In this document: positions 9,050 through 17,987 of the stretch, piece after piece
How the letters are laid out: every line of letters starts with the position of its first letter
How positions within the stretch are numbered: the first letter of the stretch is position 1
Assembly (NCBI GenBank): GCA_965221105.1
Contig: OZ244871.1
Coordinates: 2,666,001-2,730,000, forward strand
Length of the DNA: 64,000 bases
Direction of reading: 5' to 3'
Source: GM7GCV1 sp965221105
GTDB taxonomy: Bacteria; Pseudomonadota; Gammaproteobacteria; Pseudomonadales; GM7GCV1
Notes under the pieces: generated by a model
What the model saw: only the letters and a program-made list of their open reading frames with translations
The model's database searches: none
What the model was told of the DNA's origin: nothing
Translations under genes and position numbers: made by a program

Positions 9050-9240
9050 AAGTTGGAGGTTATCGCGGCTATGCGGTCACTCCCCCAAGACGGGGAGGCA
9101 CCGGAGCTGGCCTGCACGGTGGTACGAAGTCAGGTCAACGCACTGAGTCCGCGCTGGTCCCGGCACTGGGGGTGTGGGACCAGCTGGGACTGGATCGATT
9201 CTGGGATGCAAGGTTACCGCGAGCCATGATGTCATCGCTG
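9050..9240 (+). pseudogene. Transposase fragment, IS1634/IS4-like, copy 1
   Basis: Read in two frames, the segment gives LPQDGEAPELACTVVRSQV followed by LSPRWSRHWG and then VWDQLGLDRFWDARLP. The last phrase is typical of IS1634-type transposases of the IS4 group. A second fragment with the same phrases is at 56.1-56.3 kb on the other strand. Both ends of the gene and all catalytic residues are missing. Confidence 0.5.
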
Positions 9241-9398
9241 CTGGCACAGCCCAGACAGCCCATCATCCAGGAAACCTGTGCAGGGCTGATGTGGCACAAA
9301 CAATGTATCCTGAAGCCTGATGTCGAACCTAATGCAAGAACGAGATGTACACGGGCTGATCTGCTAAGATCGCGGCCTGTTAAGTATAAGGAGCCCAC

Positions 9399-9953
9399 AT
9401 GGCGGACGAAAAAAATCTGGCTGAAGCCTACGCAACAATAATTGGAGAGCTGGACGATCCGAAGCGCCCCGGGCTTCGGGGAACTCCAGACAGGGCGGCC
9501 AAAGCAATGCGTTATTTGACCAAAGGCTATGATCAGAGCCTGCACGAGATTGTCAACGATGCGTTGTTCCCTGCCGACACCCGGGAAATGGTGATCGTTC
9601 GGGATATTGAGCTGTACTCCCTCTGTGAGCATCACCTTCTGCCTTTTGTCGGTAAGGCGCATGTGGCCTATATTCCCGACGACAAGCTGATTGGTCTGTC
9701 AAAAATTGCCCGTATCGTGGACATGTTCGCCCGTCGATTACAAATTCAGGAACGACTGACAACCCAGATCGCCCATGGACTGGGCGAGTCAACCGGATCC
9801 GGTGATGTCGCTGTAATTATTGAAGCCCAGCACTACTGCATGATGATGCGCGGTGTGGAGAAACAGAACTCGCGCATGAAAACTTCCGCCATGCTGGGCG
9901 CCTTCCGGGATAATCCCTCAACGCGCTCCGAATTTCTCAGTCTGACCGTGTGA
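9399..9953 (+). CDS. folE: GTP cyclohydrolase I
   Basis: FolE opens and rearranges GTP to 7,8-dihydroneopterin triphosphate, the first step towards tetrahydrofolate. The 184 residues show the zinc and catalytic site CEHHLLPFVGKAHVAY (C76, H78, H79), the GLSKIARIVDMFARRLQIQE segment, and EAQHYCMMMRGV with the second zinc cysteine. An SD-like AAGGAG stands before the ATG. The end of the gene overlaps the following peptide-binding protein gene by four bases. Confidence 0.97.
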   Translation: MADEKNLAEAYATIIGELDDPKRPGLRGTPDRAAKAMRYLTKGYDQSLHEIVNDALFPADTREMVIVRDIELYSLCEHHLLPFVGKAHVAYIPDDKLIGLSKIARIVDMFARRLQIQERLTTQIAHGLGESTGSGDVAVIIEAQHYCMMMRGVEKQNSRMKTSAMLGAFRDNPSTRSEFLSLTV

Positions 9954-11599
9954 CGCTGACACGCTTTCCTGCTGTGTCCTTCCGTTCCATATCGCTCTTG
10001 TGTGCGTTGCTGTCAGGGCTCCAGGGCTGTAGTCAGGGTGAAACCCGGGTAGAGGAGGGTAACCGCCTCGGTATCTTCCATCAGGGTAACGGAGCCGACC
10101 CGGCCAGCATGGACCCCCATGTATCTACAGGCGTGCCCGCGGGCAATGTATTTTCGGCAATCTACGAGGGCCTGGTCGTCAGCAACCCCTATACTCTGGA
10201 GCTTGAGCCTGGTGTTGCCGAGCGTTGGGACATCAGTGAGGACGGGCTCAGGTACCGCTTTTATTTACGCAATAATGCGCGCTGGTCCAACGGTGACCCA
10301 GTGACAGCGGAAGACTTTCACTGGAGCTTCTGGCGTTATCTGGTACCGGACATGGGCAACGAGTGGGCCTATATGATGTTCCCCGTTGTCAATGCTCAAG
10401 AGTTTCTCAATGGAGAGATCAGCGACTTCAGCCAGGTGGGCATCCGTGAGATCGATTCCCATACTCTTGAGATCGAGCTGAACAACCCGACACCGTACTT
10501 TTTGCAGCTTCTGGCACATGCCAGTACCTCACCGGTGCACCGCCCAACCGTTGAGGCCCACGGCAGCGCGACGTCCCGCTACTCGGAGTGGACGCGAGCC
10601 GAAAACATTGTGACCAACGGGCCGTTCCAGCTCTATGAGTGGAATATCAGTCAGCCAGTCAAGGTCAGGAAAAACTCCTATTACTGGGATGCAGGACGGG
10701 TCAGCCTGAATGAAATTCACTTCCATCCCACGGAAAACACAGCGACTGAAGAGCGGCTGTTCAGGGCGGGGCAACTGCACAAGACCAGTGCTGTGCCTAT
10801 CGACAAGGTTCCGGTGTACCAGGCTTCCAAAAACCCGGCGTTGCGGATTCAGCCCTATCTCGGTACCTACTACTACCAGGTCAATGTGACCCGTGAGCCC
10901 TTTGATGATCCGAGAGTTCGCCGGGCACTTGCCATGAGTATTGACCGGAAGCAGTTGATTGCGGCGATACTGCAGGGAGCAAATACACCGGCGTACAGCA
11001 TGACACCGCCAGGTACCCTGGGCTACCAGCCTCCAAAAACTTTTGACTTTGATCCCGATGCTGCCCGGACATTGCTCGCCAGCGCCGGGTTTCCAGATGG
11101 CCAGGGCTTTCCAGCCTTTGAGATCCTGTACAACACGAGTGAAGGCCATCGCAAAATCGCGGTAGCCATCCAACAGATGTGGAAGGTGCATCTCAATATT
11201 GATGTCGGCATCACCAATCAGGAGTGGAAGGTCTATCTGGACTCGCGTGATAACAGGGATTACGACATCGCTCGTGCAGGCTGGATTGGCGATTATGTGG
11301 ATCCAGTCAACTTCCTTGATCTGGGGCTCTCCTCAAACGGCAACAACGGTACCGGATTTGCAGATCCGCACTATGACTACCTGATTACCGAATACATTCC
11401 CCAGGCATCCAGCCCGGAAGAACGATTGGCCCGGTTTGCTGAAGCTGAGCGTTATTTGATGGAGCAGATGCCATTTATCCCCCTGTATACCTATCAGTCC
11501 AAATATCTGTTAGATCCCGGAGTGAGGGGTCTGCCCGCCAACATTCGTGACCACTACAACTATCGCTACGTTACCTTGGGACATGGAGCACAACAGTAA
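9950..11599 (+). CDS. oppA: Peptide ABC transporter, substrate-binding lipoprotein (OppA-like)
   Basis: The periplasmic receptor of an oligopeptide importer, 549 residues. The N-terminus is a lipoprotein signal with LQGC, so C27 should be the lipidated residue. The SBP_bac_5 fold is shown by GADPASMDPHVSTG, the SMDPH-type cleft motif, YRFYLRNNARWSNGDPVTAEDF and VRRALAMSIDRKQL. It starts with GTG overlapping the folE stop and ends one base into the permease gene, so the operon is tight: binding protein, permease, permease, ATPase. Substrate preference cannot be read from the sequence. Confidence 0.93.
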   Translation: MTLTRFPAVSFRSISLLCALLSGLQGCSQGETRVEEGNRLGIFHQGNGADPASMDPHVSTGVPAGNVFSAIYEGLVVSNPYTLELEPGVAERWDISEDGLRYRFYLRNNARWSNGDPVTAEDFHWSFWRYLVPDMGNEWAYMMFPVVNAQEFLNGEISDFSQVGIREIDSHTLEIELNNPTPYFLQLLAHASTSPVHRPTVEAHGSATSRYSEWTRAENIVTNGPFQLYEWNISQPVKVRKNSYYWDAGRVSLNEIHFHPTENTATEERLFRAGQLHKTSAVPIDKVPVYQASKNPALRIQPYLGTYYYQVNVTREPFDDPRVRRALAMSIDRKQLIAAILQGANTPAYSMTPPGTLGYQPPKTFDFDPDAARTLLASAGFPDGQGFPAFEILYNTSEGHRKIAVAIQQMWKVHLNIDVGITNQEWKVYLDSRDNRDYDIARAGWIGDYVDPVNFLDLGLSSNGNNGTGFADPHYDYLITEYIPQASSPEERLARFAEAERYLMEQMPFIPLYTYQSKYLLDPGVRGLPANIRDHYNYRYVTLGHGAQQ

Positions 11600-12534
11600 T
11601 GTCGCGATTTATCACTATTCGCTTGCTGCAGGCTGTACCAGTTGTACTGGCGGTGGTCAGTATGACCTTCTTTCTGATTCGCATTGCGCCGGGCGGTCCG
11701 TTTGATGCGGAAAAGGCAGTGGTGCCCGAAGTGCGGGCAGCACTCGAAGCCCAGTATCAGCTCGATCAGCCGCTGTACATGCAGTATTTCTCCTACATGG
11801 GAGATGTGTTGAAGGGAGACCTTGGGCCATCATTCAAGTATCCCGGGCGTTCGGTCAATGAGCTGATTGCCGCCGGATTTCCCGTGACCGCAGAACTTGG
11901 ACTCTATGCCATGCTGATTGCTCTGTTGATCGGGATCAGTGCGGGTATTTGTGCTTCACTCAGGCCAAATACAGCCCAGGATTATGTACCCATGTCATGT
12001 GCCATGCTGGGTATTTGCATGCCTGCCTTTCTGCTGGGGCCCCTGCTGGTGCTGGTGTTCGGGATCTGGCTGGAATGGCTGCCCGTGTCGGGCTGGGGGC
12101 AGTTGCCAGGTGACAAGATTCTGCCGAGCCTGACATTGGGTGCTGCCTACGCCGCCTACATCGCGCGGCTCAGCCGAAGTGGCATGCTGGAAGTGCTGTC
12201 ACAGGACTATATTCGTACTGCTCGAGCCAAGGGGCTTTCCGAGCATGGTGTCGTTTTGAGGCATGCGCTCAGGGCAGCCCTGCTGCCGGTGGTCGCGTTT
12301 CTTGGACCAGCTTTTGCGGGGATTCTCTCTGGCTCCTTTGTGATCGAAACTGTATTTCAGATTCATGGGCTGGGACGTTTTTATGTGCAGGCTGCCTTCA
12401 ATCGCGACTACACACTGATTCTGGGATGCACAGTGATTGTGTCCGTACTGATTATTGTCTTCAATCTGCTGTCGGACATCATTGCGGCCTGGATGAATCC
12501 ACGCGTGCGCGGTCAGCTGGACGGCATTCGCTGA
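11599..12534 (+). CDS. oppB: Peptide ABC transporter permease 1 (OppB-like)
   Basis: An inner-membrane permease of 311 residues. A signal-anchor segment at the N-terminus is followed by the family sequence LDQPLYMQYFSYMGDVLKGDLGPSF in its periplasmic part. About five more membrane segments follow. The ATPase-coupling EAA-type loop is seen in YIRTARAKGLSEHGVVLRHA. It overlaps oppA by one base and the next permease by four (ATGA). Confidence 0.94.
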   Translation: MSRFITIRLLQAVPVVLAVVSMTFFLIRIAPGGPFDAEKAVVPEVRAALEAQYQLDQPLYMQYFSYMGDVLKGDLGPSFKYPGRSVNELIAAGFPVTAELGLYAMLIALLIGISAGICASLRPNTAQDYVPMSCAMLGICMPAFLLGPLLVLVFGIWLEWLPVSGWGQLPGDKILPSLTLGAAYAAYIARLSRSGMLEVLSQDYIRTARAKGLSEHGVVLRHALRAALLPVVAFLGPAFAGILSGSFVIETVFQIHGLGRFYVQAAFNRDYTLILGCTVIVSVLIIVFNLLSDIIAAWMNPRVRGQLDGIR

Positions 12535-13439
12535 TGAACAGCCGGCAGACCCGCGTGGATTCGATCAATGACGACCTTGATCAGTATGAGAAGGGTACTT
12601 CGCTCTGGGCAGATGCCTGGGTTCGCCTGCAGAAAAATCGCCTGGCGGTCAGCGCGCTGGTCTATCTCTGTGTTGTGGCCCTTCTGTGCCTGATTACGCC
12701 CTTCATCGCACCGTACGGATATGAGGAGCAGAACCTTGTCCTCGGTGCGTCCCCGCCATCATGGGAGCATTGGCTGGGTACGGACATCTTTGGCCGAGAC
12801 ATGCTGACGCGCATTCTCTACGGTGGACGGGTATCTCTGGCGGTAGGGCTGATTGCCACTGTGGTAGCGCTGGTGATCGGCGTGCTCTGGGGTGCCATTG
12901 CAGGATACCTTGGAGGCAGGGTCGATGCTGTTATGATGCGACTGGTCGACATCATGTACGCATTGCCCTTCATGATCTTCATCATCCTTCTGATGGTGAT
13001 TTTTGGACGCAATATGCTGCTGCTGTTTGTGGCCATAGGTGCAGTCGAATGGCTGACCATGGCACGTATCGTGCGCAGTCAGGTGCAGGCTCTCAAGCAA
13101 CAGGAATTTGTTGAGGCGGCTCTGTCTTTGGGACTTTCGTCCTGGACCATTATTCGCCGCCACCTGATCCCCAATGCACTCGGCCCGGTGATTGTCTACA
13201 CGACCCTGACAGTTCCAGCCGTTATGCTGTTCGAAGCCTTTCTGAGCTTTCTTGGTCTGGGTATTCAGCCACCACAATCCTCCTGGGGATTACTGATCAG
13301 CTACGGTGCCGAGACCATGGAAGAGTATCCCTGGCTGCTGATTTTTCCCGGCCTGATGCTCACGCTCACTCTGTTTGCCCTGAATTTTCTGGGTGATGGA
13401 TTACGCGACGCACTCGATGTGCGATCTTCCAGAGACTAG
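12534..13439 (+). CDS. oppC: Peptide ABC transporter permease 2 (OppC-like)
   Basis: The second permease, 301 residues. An N-terminal cytoplasmic part with SLWADAWVRLQKNRLAV precedes the first membrane segment. The OppC signature LGTDIFGRDMLTRILYGGR is present, as is the coupling loop QEFVEAALSLGLSSWTIIRRH. The frame is open further upstream, but the ATG at 12534 overlaps the oppB stop as ATGA, which is the usual coupling. It ends six bases before the ATPase gene. Confidence 0.94.
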   Translation: MNSRQTRVDSINDDLDQYEKGTSLWADAWVRLQKNRLAVSALVYLCVVALLCLITPFIAPYGYEEQNLVLGASPPSWEHWLGTDIFGRDMLTRILYGGRVSLAVGLIATVVALVIGVLWGAIAGYLGGRVDAVMMRLVDIMYALPFMIFIILLMVIFGRNMLLLFVAIGAVEWLTMARIVRSQVQALKQQEFVEAALSLGLSSWTIIRRHLIPNALGPVIVYTTLTVPAVMLFEAFLSFLGLGIQPPQSSWGLLISYGAETMEEYPWLLIFPGLMLTLTLFALNFLGDGLRDALDVRSSRD

Positions 13440-13445
13440 GATTCC

Positions 13446-15032
13446 ATGAAACTTCTCGAAGTATGTGGACTATCCACCCATTTTCATACCCGGGACGGTG
13501 TGATCAGGGCAGTCAACGAGGTCAGCTTTAGTGTAGATCATGGACAAACCCTGGGCATCGTCGGCGAATCTGGCTCGGGCAAATCAGTGTGCTGCTATTC
13601 ACTTCTGGGACTGATTCCCTGTCCTCCGGGACGGATTGAGTCAGGCTCGGCGATATTTGAAGGTGTGGACCTGTTACAGGCGAGTGAACAACGTCTCAGG
13701 AAGGTTCGCGGTGACCGGATTTCGATGATTTTTCAGGACCCCATGACTTGCCTGAACCCCCACATGAAAATCGGTGCACAGATCGTCGAGCCTCTGAAAC
13801 GCAAACAGCAGGTTGGTCGCCATCAGGCCAGGCAACGCGCTCTGGAACTCCTGGATGAAGTAGGTATTTGTGAGCCGGACAGTGCTTTTGAAGCCTGGCC
13901 ACATGAATTCTCAGGAGGCATGCGTCAGCGGGCCATGATTGCCATGGCGCTGATTTCCGAACCGGCTCTGCTGATCGCCGACGAACCCACCACCGCGCTG
14001 GATGTCACCATTCAAAAACAGATTCTGGAGCTTTTGGTCCAGTTACAGAAGCGGCGCGGTTTGGGGATAATTTTTGTCAGCCACGATCTGAGCGTGGTGC
14101 GCAGCCTCGCGCAGCATACGCTCGTGATGGAGTCCGGAAAGATAGTGGAACAGGGTGCCACCGAAACACTGTTTACGTGCCCGCAGCAGCCGTATACCAG
14201 AACGCTCCTCTCGGCAATACCCAGTGGTGGGAAACCATCGACAGATGCTTCTGGTGCGGGGAGTGGAAACCATACACTGCTCAGGGTGCGCGACCTTACC
14301 ACTGTATTTCGTGCCCACAATTCAGGCGTGCCGAAAGTTGCGGTGGATCAGGTCAGTTTTGATCTGGATTCTGGTGAGATCCTGGGGTTGGTCGGAGAAT
14401 CGGGCTCTGGGAAATCAACGCTGGGACGAAGTCTGCTGAACCTGGTTCGGCCTCTGTCCGGATCAATCAATTTCGGTGGCAGGGAGCTCATGGGTCTGTC
14501 CCAGAGAAGGATGAAACCACTGCGCCCGCGTATGCAGATGATTTTTCAGGATCCCTATGCATCGCTCAATCCGCGTATGAGCGTGTACGATACCCTGGCC
14601 GAACCAATGAAGATGCATGGCACGGTTGGTCACGCTGACCTGCAGCACAGTATTTTTGATCTCATGGATGATGTCGGGCTGGCGCGTCGCTATGTTCGAA
14701 AATACCCGCATGAATTCTCCGGGGGTCAGCGGCAGAGGATCGCAATAGGCCGGGCTATCGCGACACGACCGGAGTTTGTGGTCGCAGATGAACCTGTATC
14801 TGCGCTGGACGTCACTATTCAAAAACAGATTCTGGAACTGCTGCTGGAGTTAGTAGAACGACATAATCTCGGTATGCTGTTTATATCCCATGACCTGGCG
14901 GTCGTGCGCTCAATCTGTGATCGGGTGATGGTGATGAACCAGGGATGTATCGTTGAAGCGGGCGACACCGAGACACTGTGGGCCAATCCCCAGGATAGCT
15001 ATAGCCAAGAGCTATTGGATGCTGTTGTGTAA
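13446..15032 (+). CDS. Peptide ABC transporter, fused double ATPase (OppD-OppF type)
   Basis: One protein of 528 residues with two ABC ATPase domains, energising the two permeases. The first domain has Walker A GESGSGKSV near residue 40, signature FSGGMRQRAMIAMAL and Walker B LLIADEPTTALD. The second has Walker A GESGSGKST near 317, signature FSGGQRQRIAIGRAI and Walker B FVVADEPVSALD. The oligopeptide-specific C-terminal end PYTRTLLSAIP follows the first domain. The fusion resembles YejF or GsiA. It closes the operon. Confidence 0.94.
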   Translation: MKLLEVCGLSTHFHTRDGVIRAVNEVSFSVDHGQTLGIVGESGSGKSVCCYSLLGLIPCPPGRIESGSAIFEGVDLLQASEQRLRKVRGDRISMIFQDPMTCLNPHMKIGAQIVEPLKRKQQVGRHQARQRALELLDEVGICEPDSAFEAWPHEFSGGMRQRAMIAMALISEPALLIADEPTTALDVTIQKQILELLVQLQKRRGLGIIFVSHDLSVVRSLAQHTLVMESGKIVEQGATETLFTCPQQPYTRTLLSAIPSGGKPSTDASGAGSGNHTLLRVRDLTTVFRAHNSGVPKVAVDQVSFDLDSGEILGLVGESGSGKSTLGRSLLNLVRPLSGSINFGGRELMGLSQRRMKPLRPRMQMIFQDPYASLNPRMSVYDTLAEPMKMHGTVGHADLQHSIFDLMDDVGLARRYVRKYPHEFSGGQRQRIAIGRAIATRPEFVVADEPVSALDVTIQKQILELLLELVERHNLGMLFISHDLAVVRSICDRVMVMNQGCIVEAGDTETLWANPQDSYSQELLDAVV

Positions 15033-15305
15033 AGCTTGTGGGAATCCGCCAATCGTCCATTGGTACAGCGTTTTTTTGGGACTTGTCGGTTCATCGACAG
15101 CACCTGATGAAAATGTCCCGAGCAACGCTCCCCATGACATGCCCATCCTGTCGGCGTGTAATAACACTCAGGTTGATCAAGGAACATTTTGAAACGCCGA
15201 CAGCACCTGGAATAGGTGCGCAGGATATCGAAGGCACGCCGATTGCTCGGGCTACTTGCGAATCCGGGTACAGGCACTATCCTTGTTGCTTTTTGCGATC
15301 ATGCG

Positions 15306-16178
15306 ATGCTTCTTAACTGGCCTCAACTTCAGGACAGCTTTCAATCCGATTTCGGTTCTTCCTTCCGCATAGAAGAGGCAAGCCCGATTCAGGGTGGCGA
15401 TATCAACCTGGCATTTCGGCTGGAAACCAGCCAGGGGACATTTTTTGCCAAGCTGAATACGCCGGACATGATCGATCTCTTTGAATCCGAACGGGAAGGC
15501 TTGATGGAGCTGGCCGCCTGCGATGCCCTGGAAATTCCCGAACCAATCCTGTGCGGAAAAAATGCCGGGGCAGCCTTTCTGTGCATGTCCTGGCTGGATC
15601 TGTCGGAAGAGACCGATCAGGCCGGTCTGGGCGAGGCTATAGCCGCCCTGCATCAGCCCATGGGACAGGACTTTGGTTGGTCATCCAATAATTTTATTGG
15701 TGCCAGTATCCAGCACAACGACCAGACTCAGGACTGGCCCGAATTTTTCTGGTCCATGCGGATCGAGCCCCAGCTTATGCGCATGATAGAGGCGGGACCG
15801 TCTTTTTCTGAATCAGCCATGGATCCGATACAAGCCAAGGTTTTGCATGTTCTCCGCCAGCACACCTATGTGGCCAGCCTGGTACACGGTGACCTCTGGA
15901 TTGGCAATGCAGCGACGACCCTTGAGGGAAGGCCCTGCATTTACGATCCAGCCGTTCACTGGGGGCATGCCGAGACAGACCTTGCCATGGCACGTCTGTT
16001 CGGCGGATTTGGCGAGGCATTTTTTGATGCCTATGAGGTATCTCTCCCCCGAGAAACAGGTGCAGATGAACGTATGTTGATCTATCAGCTCTATCACCTG
16101 CTCAATCACTACAATTTGTTTGGTGCATCCTATCTTGATCGCTGCATCAAGCAAATCGGCGCAATTATGGCGCTGTAG
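15306..16178 (+). CDS. Fructosamine kinase family protein
   Basis: A kinase-like protein of about 290 residues that in this family phosphorylates sugars attached to amines on glycated proteins. Visible features are the glycine/ATP region PIQGGDINLAFRLET, the lysine in FFAKLN, the acidic EREGLMELA helix, the catalytic VHGDLWIGNA (aspartate near residue 195) and the metal-binding DPAVHWGHAETDLAM. The start is uncertain. The frame is open back to 15216, but the ATG at 15306 gives the family beginning LLNWPQLQDSF-like. It stands alone between the opp operon and xerD. Confidence 0.88.
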   Translation: MLLNWPQLQDSFQSDFGSSFRIEEASPIQGGDINLAFRLETSQGTFFAKLNTPDMIDLFESEREGLMELAACDALEIPEPILCGKNAGAAFLCMSWLDLSEETDQAGLGEAIAALHQPMGQDFGWSSNNFIGASIQHNDQTQDWPEFFWSMRIEPQLMRMIEAGPSFSESAMDPIQAKVLHVLRQHTYVASLVHGDLWIGNAATTLEGRPCIYDPAVHWGHAETDLAMARLFGGFGEAFFDAYEVSLPRETGADERMLIYQLYHLLNHYNLFGASYLDRCIKQIGAIMAL

Positions 16179-16215
16179 ATGATTCTGACCGAATCAGCAT
16201 CGGTATACTCTGTCC

Positions 16216-17124
16216 ATGTCTGACTCTGACGAACAACTGATCGACCTGTACCTTGATCAACTCTGGGCTGAGCGAGGTTTGAGCAAACTCAGTCTCGACG
16301 CCTACAGACGCGATCTCAAGGCACTGGCACTGTGGCTGAGGCACAGCTCCCAAAGCGCGGGAAAATCGTTGCAAAGCGCGGCACAGGCCGAGATACAATC
16401 CTATCTGCAGTACCGTTTCGAAGCGAACTACTCGGCTCGCTCTACCGCCAGAGCGCTCTCGGCAGTGCGTGGGTTGTACCGCTGGATGCTGCGTGAATCC
16501 ATGATCGAATCCGATCCTACATCTCTGATTGAAAATCCCAGGACTGGGCGCCCGCTACCTAAATCACTGACGGAAACTGAAGTGGAAGCCTTGCTCGCCG
16601 AGCCGGATGCCGAAGATGCTCTTGAACTGCGTGACAAAGCTATGCTCGAAGTGCTCTATGGTGCAGGACTGCGCGTCAGCGAGCTGGTCGGGCTGAACCT
16701 GAACCAGGTCAGCCTCCGCCAGGGTGTGGTGCGCACCTTCGGGAAAGGCAACAAGGAGCGTCTGGTTCCACTGGGAGAGGAGGCGCTCTATTGGGTTGAA
16801 CGCTATATCCGGCAATCGCGGCCAGAATTTACCGGCGGTGCGCCTGTGGATGCACTCTTTCTGTCGCGGCGGAAAAAACACATGACCCGGCAGAGTTTCT
16901 GGTACAGGGTCAAATTCTACGCGCACCGTGCGGGAATCAAGATACATCTGTCACCCCATGTGTTGCGCCATGCCTTTGCAACCCATTTGCTGAACCACGG
17001 GGCCGATCTGCGGGTTGTTCAGATGTTGCTCGGACACAGCGATCTTTCAACAACGCAGATCTATACGCATATTGCCCTGGCGCGACTCAAGGAGCTGCAT
17101 GGGGAGCATCATCCGCGAGCCTGA
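16216..17124 (+). CDS. xerD: Site-specific tyrosine recombinase XerD
   Basis: XerD, with XerC, resolves chromosome dimers at dif. The 302 residues have the SAM-like DNA-binding half (1-105) with RSTARALSAVRGLYRWML, and the catalytic half with R153 in GAGLRVSELVGL, the lysine in FGKGNKERLVPLG, HVLRHAFATHLLNHGADLR, the second histidine in LLGHSDLSTTQIYTH and the tyrosine nucleophile there. Position before dsbC, hom, thrC and recJ is the usual gammaproteobacterial order and marks it as XerD and not a phage integrase. Its last 99 bases are repeated at 19.8 kb. Confidence 0.95.
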   Translation: MSDSDEQLIDLYLDQLWAERGLSKLSLDAYRRDLKALALWLRHSSQSAGKSLQSAAQAEIQSYLQYRFEANYSARSTARALSAVRGLYRWMLRESMIESDPTSLIENPRTGRPLPKSLTETEVEALLAEPDAEDALELRDKAMLEVLYGAGLRVSELVGLNLNQVSLRQGVVRTFGKGNKERLVPLGEEALYWVERYIRQSRPEFTGGAPVDALFLSRRKKHMTRQSFWYRVKFYAHRAGIKIHLSPHVLRHAFATHLLNHGADLRVVQMLLGHSDLSTTQIYTHIALARLKELHGEHHPRA

Positions 17125-17125
17125 T
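17027..17125 (+). repeat. xerD 3' end, copy in the intact gene
   Basis: From TGCTCGGACAC to the stop region this sequence is repeated almost base for base at 19811-19910. The two copies differ by a two-base insertion, a one-base deletion and a substitution. It is the left boundary of the island between xerD and dsbC. Confidence 0.9.
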
Positions 17126-17380
17126 GACGAAAATCAATCAGTTCAGACCACTGCTACCGGAGAGCCAGCGCGGTGGTCTTCACCAGTATCGGTATCAGCA
17201 TCGAAACCTGTATTCCTGACTTTCGAGAGGGGGCAGGCCAGGGCCTGCGGAAGAAGATGAACCCCGTCGATGTTCAAAGCTTGGTCAACTCAGACGCGGT
17301 CGGGCAGCACTCCTGACAACAACGGCTCAAGCACAGCTAGCAGCACTTTACCCCGCTTCCAGTCTGAAGTTTGAAGAAAC

Positions 17381-17455
17381 GTAACTACTCGCCCCCTTGG
17401 CATCATAGGAAGGCGATTCTATGATGTCAAGGCGGGGAGGGGGGTGAGTAGTTAC
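17381..17455. repeat. Long palindromic repeat, copy 2
   Basis: Same design as 8570-8636: arms GTAACTACTC and GAGTAGTTAC, inner arms with CATCATAG and CTATGATG, and centre GAAGGCGATT. It has an extra eight bases in the right arm. It replaces the 5' end of the dinJ remnant. Confidence 0.8.
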
Positions 17456-17673
17456 CCGAAACCAAAAAAAGCTGTCGAGGCGCTTGCGTCCATGGAACTG
17501 TCCGCGTCCGATGCCATTCGGTTACTGATGGCGTGCATCGCCAAGAAGCAGCAGGTACCCTTTTCCATTCAGGTGCCCAATAAAACCACCACCAAGACCA
17601 TGGAGGATAGTGCAGCCGGCAAGGGCAAGTGCTTTGATGAGACTCGGAATTTGTTGAAGACCTGGGTATCTGA
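17444..17673 (+). pseudogene. dinJ: Antitoxin DinJ/RelB, 5' end replaced and frameshifted
   Basis: The frame reads AVEALASMELSASDAIRLLM, then VPNKTTTKTMEDSAAGKGK and FDE. This is the ribbon-helix-helix family RelB/DinJ, normally with ASMGLSVSDAIRLLLTRVA. The DNA-binding N-terminus is missing because the palindromic repeat stands in its place. The normal family ending EDLGI and stop are present in another frame at the end, so one frameshift lies near 17645. Its TGA overlaps the ATG of yafQ as TGATG. Confidence 0.7.
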
Positions 17674-17770
17674 TGTTGGCGCCAGTCCCTTTGGCCCAGT
17701 TCACACGCGATGTGAAACGGGTACAGAAGCGCAAGGCAAGGAGATGGCTCGGCCTGCCATGTATACATAA
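17673..17770 (+). pseudogene. yafQ: mRNA interferase YafQ, 5' part
   Basis: Starting at the ATG that overlaps the dinJ stop, the frame reads LAPVPLAQFTRDVKRVQKR, the N-terminus of RelE/YafQ ribosome-dependent RNases. The next family segment (KEMA...) continues in a shifted frame and then breaks off. The matching C-terminal half is found at 19571-19720, behind the DUF1703 gene. The gene is therefore split by an insertion of about 1.8 kb. Confidence 0.65.
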
Positions 17771-17987
17771 AAATGACTCAACAATATGATTTTCATGCGT
17801 TACGCTGGCCTGCATGAAACAGTCACAGATCAGCCGCAGGTTGCGGGAAGAGAGTCCGGTTTCGCAGATAGTGACGATTCTGTCCCAGGAACAGTTTGAC
17901 CGGTCGACGCAGTGCTCAGTCTCTAGCTGTATTTTGCACACCGGTGCAGGTCATATATGATTGTAGACAGGACACTGGATACCGACT

